From NCBI GenBank assembly GCA_964578835.1, contig CAZOEL010000134.1, positions 1 through 9,423 of the forward strand: a stretch of 9,423 nt of DNA, read 5' to 3'. Of the stretch, positions 6,152 through 9,423 are shown one piece after another. How positions within the stretch are numbered: the first letter of the stretch is position 1; each line of letters starts with the position of its first letter. The translations under genes were made by a program, and so were the position numbers. The notes below the pieces were generated by a model. That model ran no database searches and was not told the origin of the DNA. It worked only from the letters and a program-made list of their open reading frames with translations. The stretch comes from CAZOEL01 sp964578835 (GTDB lineage: Bacteria; Desulfobacterota; Syntrophobacteria; Syntrophobacterales; Syntrophobacteraceae).

Positions 6152-7837
6152 ATGAAAAGGACCGGCGCAGAAATCATCGTACACTTGCTCGAACGCCAGG
6201 GAATCCGCATTGCCGCGGGAATTCCCGGCGGCGCTACCCTGCCGCTTTACGATGCTCTCTCGAAGAGCTCCATTCGCCATGTTCTGACGCGTCATGAACA
6301 GGGCGCGGGCTTCATTGCACAGGGAATGGCGCGGGTGACCGGAGCCCCTCAAGTATGTTTCGCCACTTCGGGGCCGGGAGCTACCAACATCCTGACGGCT
6401 TTGGCCGACGCCAAGCTCGATTCCATCCCGATCATCTGCATTACGGGCCAGGTTCCCCTCTCCATGATCGGAACCGACGCTTTTCAGGAGGTGGACACCT
6501 ACGGCCTGACCATTCCAATTACGAAGCACAATTTCCTTGTCCGCTCCGCATCGGATCTATTGGAGATCATACCGGAAGCCTTCCGTATCGCCGCTTCCGG
6601 AAGACCGGGCCCCGTGCTTATTGATGTGCCCAAAGATGTTCAGTGCGAGGCTGTGGAATTTGAATCATGGCCGGCGCCCGGACTTCCCGATCCTCCTCCC
6701 CGAGTCGATTTGGCTGATCTGGAGGTTGTCGCAGAGATGATTAACGCCTCGAACCGACCGATTCTCTATCTCGGTGGAGGCGTCATCCATTCGGGAGCGG
6801 CTAACGATGCTTTGACGCTTGCCGAAAAAGCTTCTCTTCCGGTCGCCATGAGCCTTATGGGGCTTGGCTCCGTGCCCTCGGATCATCCGCTCGCAATCGG
6901 CATGTTGGGAATGCACGCGGCTCCTTACACCAATCTGGCTCTCGAAGCTTGCGATTTGCTCATTGCTGCGGGCGTGCGCTTCGACGATCGCGCGACGGGA
7001 AAAGTCTCCCAATTCTGTTCTCGTGCGAAGATCATCCATATAGACATTGATCCGAGCGAGCTTGGGAAGATAAAAACGGCTCATGGCGAAATAACCGGAG
7101 ATGTCGGCGATGTGTTGAGAGGCCTTGGCGGTTTGGTCGCAGAGAGACGGCGCAGCGACTGGCTGGCCTTCATTTCTCATCTCAAACAGAGCCACCCGCA
7201 CCATGTTCCCGGGGAGGATGATCCATGCTCTCCTTACGGCTTGATCCTGCATGCGGCAAGACTGCTGGGCGATGACGCCATCGTCGCGACCGATGTGGGA
7301 CAGCACCAAATGCGCGTTGCCCAGGTCTATCCTTTTCGCAGAGCGCGACAGTGGATCACTTCCGGCGGGTTGGGAACAATGGGCTTTGGCGTGCCGGCGG
7401 CCATAGGCGCAGCGCTGGCGAATCCCGAGCGCGCGGTTGTTTGTTTTAGCGGCGACGGGAGCATTCTTATGAACATTCAAGAGCTTGCGACTGCTGTTGA
7501 ACAGAACGCCAATGTCAAGATTATCCTTATGAACAACAATTCCCTGGGACTTGTGCACCAACAACAGGATCTCTTCTACGGAAAGAGGATCTATGCATCC
7601 GATTACGATCATCGTGTCGATTTCATCAGCATCGCCCGAGGCTTTGGCGTGAAGGCCTACGATCTTGCGAGCGCAGACGATCCTATAAAGATTCTTATCG
7701 CGGCATTCAGCGAGAAAGGTCCTTGCCTCATTCATGCGCCGATATGCGTTGAGGAATGGGTTTATCCGATAGTGCCTCCTGGCGCTGCAAACAAAGATAT
7801 GATTGGAGGGAACGGTTATGTTTGCGCAAACGTATGA
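6152..7837 (+). CDS. ilvB: Acetolactate synthase, large catalytic subunit (isozyme I type)
   Basis: This ThDP-, Mg- and FAD-dependent cytosolic enzyme condenses two pyruvates to 2-acetolactate, or pyruvate with 2-oxobutyrate, the first common step of Val, Leu and Ile synthesis. The protein has 561 residues, a normal length. It has the N-terminal pyrimidine-binding domain with catalytic Glu49 (RHEQGAGF) and ATSGPGATN; a central FAD/Rossmann domain (about 190-330) with GVRFDDRATG; and a C-terminal diphosphate domain with GDGS (434-437) and NNN (461-463) forming the ThDP-Mg motif. The stretch SLGLVHQQQ and the ending YPIVPPGAAN...MIGG match E. coli IlvB (AHAS I) more than IlvI or IlvG as I remember them. 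The ATG at 6152 has AGGGAG 9 nt upstream. It overlaps ilvN by 20 nt. Expression is likely controlled by the attenuator upstream. Confidence 0.96.
   Translation: MKRTGAEIIVHLLERQGIRIAAGIPGGATLPLYDALSKSSIRHVLTRHEQGAGFIAQGMARVTGAPQVCFATSGPGATNILTALADAKLDSIPIICITGQVPLSMIGTDAFQEVDTYGLTIPITKHNFLVRSASDLLEIIPEAFRIAASGRPGPVLIDVPKDVQCEAVEFESWPAPGLPDPPPRVDLADLEVVAEMINASNRPILYLGGGVIHSGAANDALTLAEKASLPVAMSLMGLGSVPSDHPLAIGMLGMHAAPYTNLALEACDLLIAAGVRFDDRATGKVSQFCSRAKIIHIDIDPSELGKIKTAHGEITGDVGDVLRGLGGLVAERRRSDWLAFISHLKQSHPHHVPGEDDPCSPYGLILHAARLLGDDAIVATDVGQHQMRVAQVYPFRRARQWITSGGLGTMGFGVPAAIGAALANPERAVVCFSGDGSILMNIQELATAVEQNANVKIILMNNNSLGLVHQQQDLFYGKRIYASDYDHRVDFISIARGFGVKAYDLASADDPIKILIAAFSEKGPCLIHAPICVEEWVYPIVPPGAANKDMIGGNGYVCANV
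7805..7810 (+). promoter_or_regulatory. Ribosome binding site that decides the ilvN start
   Basis: GGAGGG lies inside the end of ilvB, 7 nt before the ATG at 7818. An in-frame TTG at 7803 would extend the ORF by five codons but overlaps this site itself, so ATG 7818 is preferred. Confidence 0.8.
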
Positions 7838-8105
7838 AAGCAGTTGGTCCGATTGCTCTGACCTGAGCCAGTGCGCTGTGCTCGACCTTATCGTCCGAAA
7901 TCACCCGGGCGTGATGTCTCATATCTGCGGTCTCTTTTCGCGCCGCGCCTACAACGTCGAAGGCATCATCTGCCTGCCTATCGGCAACGGAGAAACAAGC
8001 CGGGTATCTCTTTTTGTCAACGAGAACGAAAGACTCGATCAGATCATCAGACAGCTGAAAAAACTTTCGGATGTTCTCGACATCAAAACGAAAAACGGTG
8101 AATAG
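7818..8105 (+). CDS. ilvN: Acetolactate synthase, small regulatory subunit (IlvN type)
   Basis: This 95-residue single ACT-domain protein activates IlvB and confers feedback inhibition by valine. E. coli IlvN has 96 residues, whereas IlvH-type subunits are around 160, so the length alone points to the AHAS I type. The core LIVRNHPGVMSHICGLF (24-40) and RRAYNVEGI (42-50) matches the family. Asn28, Gly31 and Asn46 correspond to IlvH Asn11, Gly14 and Asn29, positions where Gly14 and Asn29 changes relieve valine inhibition, so the valine site looks intact. The N-terminal ~19 residues (Ser/Asp/Cys-containing) are slightly longer than in E. coli. It overlaps ilvB by 20 nt, suggesting translational coupling and 1:1 subunit supply. 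No other ilv gene follows. Confidence 0.95.
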   Translation: MFAQTYESSWSDCSDLSQCAVLDLIVRNHPGVMSHICGLFSRRAYNVEGIICLPIGNGETSRVSLFVNENERLDQIIRQLKKLSDVLDIKTKNGE

Positions 8106-8134
8106 GTGAATAGTGCTACTGTGTCACAATGTCG

Positions 8135-8230
8135 GCTCAGTTCGTCATACCGGCGTGTTTTTAGCCGGTATCCAGCCCAGCGTAAAAACCTGGATTCCGG
8201 CTTGAAGACTGCCGGAATGACGAGCTGAGC
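8135..8230. repeat. REP/BIME-like double palindrome after ilvN
   Basis: The ends of this 96-bp element (8135-8154 and 8211-8230) are inverted copies with 18 of 20 positions matching. Inside are two hairpins: ATACCGGC/GCCGGTAT (8147-8154 and 8164-8171, loop of 9) and ATTCCGGC/GCCGGAAT (8194-8201 and 8211-8218, loop of 9). Its CTGGATTCC and GGAATGAC borders are shared with the repeat at 3176-3286, so both seem to belong to one broad repeat family with different stems. It begins 30 nt after the ilvN stop and has no coding content. Confidence 0.82.
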
Positions 8231-8244
8231 GATTGTCCTGGCAT

Positions 8245-8272
8245 GGTGGGCGCGATAAAGCCTGCACCCACC
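8245..8272. repeat. Short GGTGGG/CCCACC palindrome
   Basis: GGTGGG (8245-8250) and CCCACC (8267-8272) pair around a 16-nt loop; GC on the inner side extends the stem to nine positions with one mismatch. There is no T-run, so it is not a typical terminator. It may be a fragment of another dispersed intergenic repeat. Confidence 0.5.
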
Positions 8273-8297
8273 CTACGTCTCTATGAGCTAAACATTT

Positions 8298-8421
8298 GTT
8301 GGCGCGCATAAGGGTTGGGATACGCCACCCGATCGTGCTTCGATACCTCAGCATGATCGGGGCTGTTCGCCCTTCGATACCTCAGGGCTAACGGAACACC
8401 CCGACCCTTATGCGCGCCAAC
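8298..8421. repeat. Nested palindromic element: long outer stem enclosing two hairpins with identical loops
   Basis: The outer arms 8298-8319 and 8400-8421 pair over 22 bp (18 perfect, one T-G wobble, then three more). Inside, hairpin 1 (8328-8339 with 8350-8361, 12 bp with one wobble) and hairpin 2 (8365-8373 with 8384-8392, one mismatch) carry the same 10-nt loop TCGATACCTC; the shared segment CTTCGATACCTCAG occurs at 8338-8351 and 8372-8385. Hairpin 2 resembles the widespread GTTCGCCCT...AGGGCGAAC type of bacterial intergenic repeat. The whole folds as a three-way junction and has no coding capacity. Confidence 0.85.
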
Positions 8422-8430
8422 CGTTTTTTT
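8298..8430 (+). terminator. Likely intrinsic terminator of the ilvBN operon
   Basis: The closing arm of the nested palindrome (ending at 8421) is followed by CG and TTTTTTT (8424-8430). In the rightward direction this is a stable stem plus U-tract between the convergent ilvN and slyD genes. The T-run overlaps the slyD stop codon (8429-8431 on the plus strand). In the leftward direction the stem is not followed by a comparable T-run, so it probably acts mainly on ilvBN. The large internal loop makes it atypical. Confidence 0.6.
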
Positions 8431-8908
8431 AATGACAACAGCAACCGGAGCCGCATGTGGATGGGGATGCGCTTGGCCCGTCGTTTATTTCGGCTACTTC
8501 TATGTCGAATGTGAGCGCCATTCCCGCCAGCGGATGGTTTAGGTCCACCGTGATGTTTTCCTGGTCCATTTGCTTTATTGTTGCAAGCATCTGCTCTCCA
8601 TCCTGGTTCTGGAGGACGACGACTTCTCCCGTTTCAGGTCGAAAGTCGGGTGGGAGCTCAGAGCGAGTGAAGCTTTGCTCCATATCTTCGTTTCTGACTC
8701 CATATGCGTCATCAGGCTCGAGAGTGAATGTCTTTTTCTCATTAGGGGCCATTCCAAGAAGGGCGTCTTCAAAGCCTTTGAGCACGTCGCCGGCTCCCAC
8801 CTGAACTTCAAGGGGATTGCAGGATTCGGTTTGATCGAATATCTCCCCGCTTGCGAGCCTTCCCGTGTAGCAGACTTTGACGTAATGACCCTTTTCAACC
8901 TTCTTCAT
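8429..8908 (-). CDS. slyD: FKBP-type peptidyl-prolyl cis-trans isomerase, SlyD-like
   Basis: This 159-residue cytosolic protein should catalyse prolyl isomerisation and act as a folding chaperone; SlyD also binds nickel and helps hydrogenase maturation in E. coli. The FKBP core is visible as VKVCYTGRLASGEIFD (10-25), VGAGDVLKGFEDALLGM (37-53) and DDAYG (66-70). An insert-in-flap chaperone domain follows (about 72-125), and the core resumes with NHPLAGMALTFDIEV. The C-terminus CGSGCCCH (152-159) is a short version of the Cys/His-rich metal-binding tail typical of SlyD. The ATG at 8908 has AGGAGA 7 nt upstream. It converges on ilvN across a repeat-filled gap and appears monocistronic. The family call is firm; a nickel role is inferred from the tail. 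Confidence 0.93.
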   Translation of the reverse strand: MKKVEKGHYVKVCYTGRLASGEIFDQTESCNPLEVQVGAGDVLKGFEDALLGMAPNEKKTFTLEPDDAYGVRNEDMEQSFTRSELPPDFRPETGEVVVLQNQDGEQMLATIKQMDQENITVDLNHPLAGMALTFDIEVAEINDGPSASPSTCGSGCCCH

Positions 8909-9260
8909 TTTTTAATCTCCTCTCTTTAAGAGAAATTGCGAGTGACAGAGGTTGCGAGATTCATGTCCGATGAGGGCAAAGTGGCCACTCGCAACCGCAG
9001 CTTGACGCTCCCGGGAAAAGTCCTCGATGATGGAAAAAAGAGCAATCGGGGTGAAATGGCTTGACCTTTCATCCGATTGAGGACTCTCGTCCGAGGATCT
9101 GATCGCAGGCTGCGTGCGTATTAACTCCCATGATCCTGATGGATCGCAATGAAGCATGAGAATAGAGGAAAGATGGATGGACCGGAAGCGGTCTTGTTCC
9201 GGACTCCGGCTCCTGCATTCTCTTACTCGATGTTCAAGTTTTTTGGTTTGAGGTTTTTCT
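8909..9260. other. Non-coding region upstream of slyD
   Basis: I find no convincing gene in about 350 bp. The part next to slyD holds its Shine-Dalgarno (8916-8921) and presumably its promoter, though I see no strong -35/-10 pair. Small dyads are present: TTGCGAGTG (8936-8944) with CACTCGCAA (8986-8994), and GACCG (9180-9184) with CGGTC (9189-9193). The open frame through this region on the minus strand is Ser/Arg-rich, matches no family I know and runs into the terminal repeat. Confidence 0.55.
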
Positions 9261-9423
9261 ACCCCGAAGGGGTTTGATAAATCAGCCCGGGGTAAGCGTG
9301 AGCGCCACCCCGGGAATAATGTCAGGTATGGGGCCGTTCCCTGAAAGGGATACATAAAGATCAGCTCGTCTTTATGTATCCCTTTCAGGGAATGATGTCT
9401 TCTTTCACCGCATACCCGGGGTG
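9261..9423. repeat. Palindrome-rich intergenic repeat, truncated by the window edge
   Basis: Several hairpins follow each other: ACCCC-GAA-GGGGT (9261-9273); CCCGGGGT (9286-9293) with ACCCCGGG (9307-9314), itself enclosing GCG-TGAG-CGC; and the perfect hairpin at 9337-9392. The final bases (CATACCCGGGGTG) begin another CCCGGGGT unit, so the array probably continues to the right. The combination of an ACCCCGAAGGGGT hairpin followed by a CCCGGGGT...ACCCCGGG hairpin recurs in intergenic repeats of several phyla (recollection, not a search). No protein-coding content is supported. Confidence 0.75.
9337..9392. repeat. Perfect 24-bp hairpin with an 8-nt loop
   Basis: Positions 9337-9360 and 9369-9392 are exact reverse complements over 24 bases, separated by TCAGCTCG. 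Each arm contains a smaller dyad, CCCTGAAAGGG or CCCTTTCAGGG. No T-run follows in either direction, so it is not a standard terminator. It is part of the terminal repeat region and could be a mobile-element end or a REP-like unit. Confidence 0.88.

Noticed and set aside
6665..7735. Long open frame (356 codons) antisense to ilvB
   Set aside because: It lies entirely inside the well-supported ilvB gene on the opposite strand; its sequence resembles no family and is explained by codon bias of ilvB.
8135..8421. Possible small CRISPR array in the ilvN-slyD gap
   Set aside because: The repeated units are inverted, not direct, repeats of different families, with no regular spacer length and no cas genes.
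8912..9355. Minus-strand open frame of 147 codons upstream of slyD
   Set aside because: Its N-terminal part is translated from the palindromic repeat, the composition is Ser/Arg-rich without a recognisable fold, no convincing ribosome site precedes it, and it ends just before the slyD ribosome binding site. Treated as chance.

Overview
This window looks like chromosomal DNA from a Gram-negative bacterium with moderately high G+C. It encodes an outer-membrane efflux lipoprotein, a periplasmic adaptor and a MacB-type inner-membrane ABC protein, which together imply two membranes. The enterobacterial-style ilvBN pair, the SlyD-like isomerase with a cysteine-rich tail, and several palindromic intergenic repeats fit Proteobacteria in the broad sense, possibly Desulfobacterota. 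That assignment is an inference and weakly held.

Layout. Positions 1-5612 run leftward (minus strand): a TSUP-family permease (4815-5612), then macA (3317-4684), macB (947-3088) and an outer-membrane channel lipoprotein (start at 916, cut off by the left edge). The last three are a complete MacA-MacB-TolC-type tripartite export system in assembly order. A perfect 27-bp inverted repeat made of two hairpins lies between macA and macB.

Positions 5613-8105 run rightward and hold the most informative part: a sigma70-like promoter, a 33-34 codon leader ORF with ten valines in thirteen residues, a strong intrinsic terminator, then ilvB and ilvN, which encode the catalytic and regulatory subunits of acetolactate synthase of the enterobacterial isozyme I type. 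This is the architecture of transcription attenuation by a valine-rich leader peptide, as at E. coli ivbL-ilvBN. A pairing between the end of the leader ORF and the terminator loop is a plausible antiterminator.

Positions 8106-8428, between the convergent ilvN and slyD genes, are packed with three unrelated palindromic elements. One has a 22-bp outer stem enclosing two hairpins with identical 10-nt loops, followed by a T7 run, and probably also serves as the ilvBN terminator. slyD (8429-8908, minus strand) encodes an FKBP-type prolyl isomerase with a CGSGCCCH tail. From 8909 to the right edge there is no convincing gene. The last ~160 bp are a palindrome-rich repeat, including a perfect 24-bp hairpin, that continues beyond the window.
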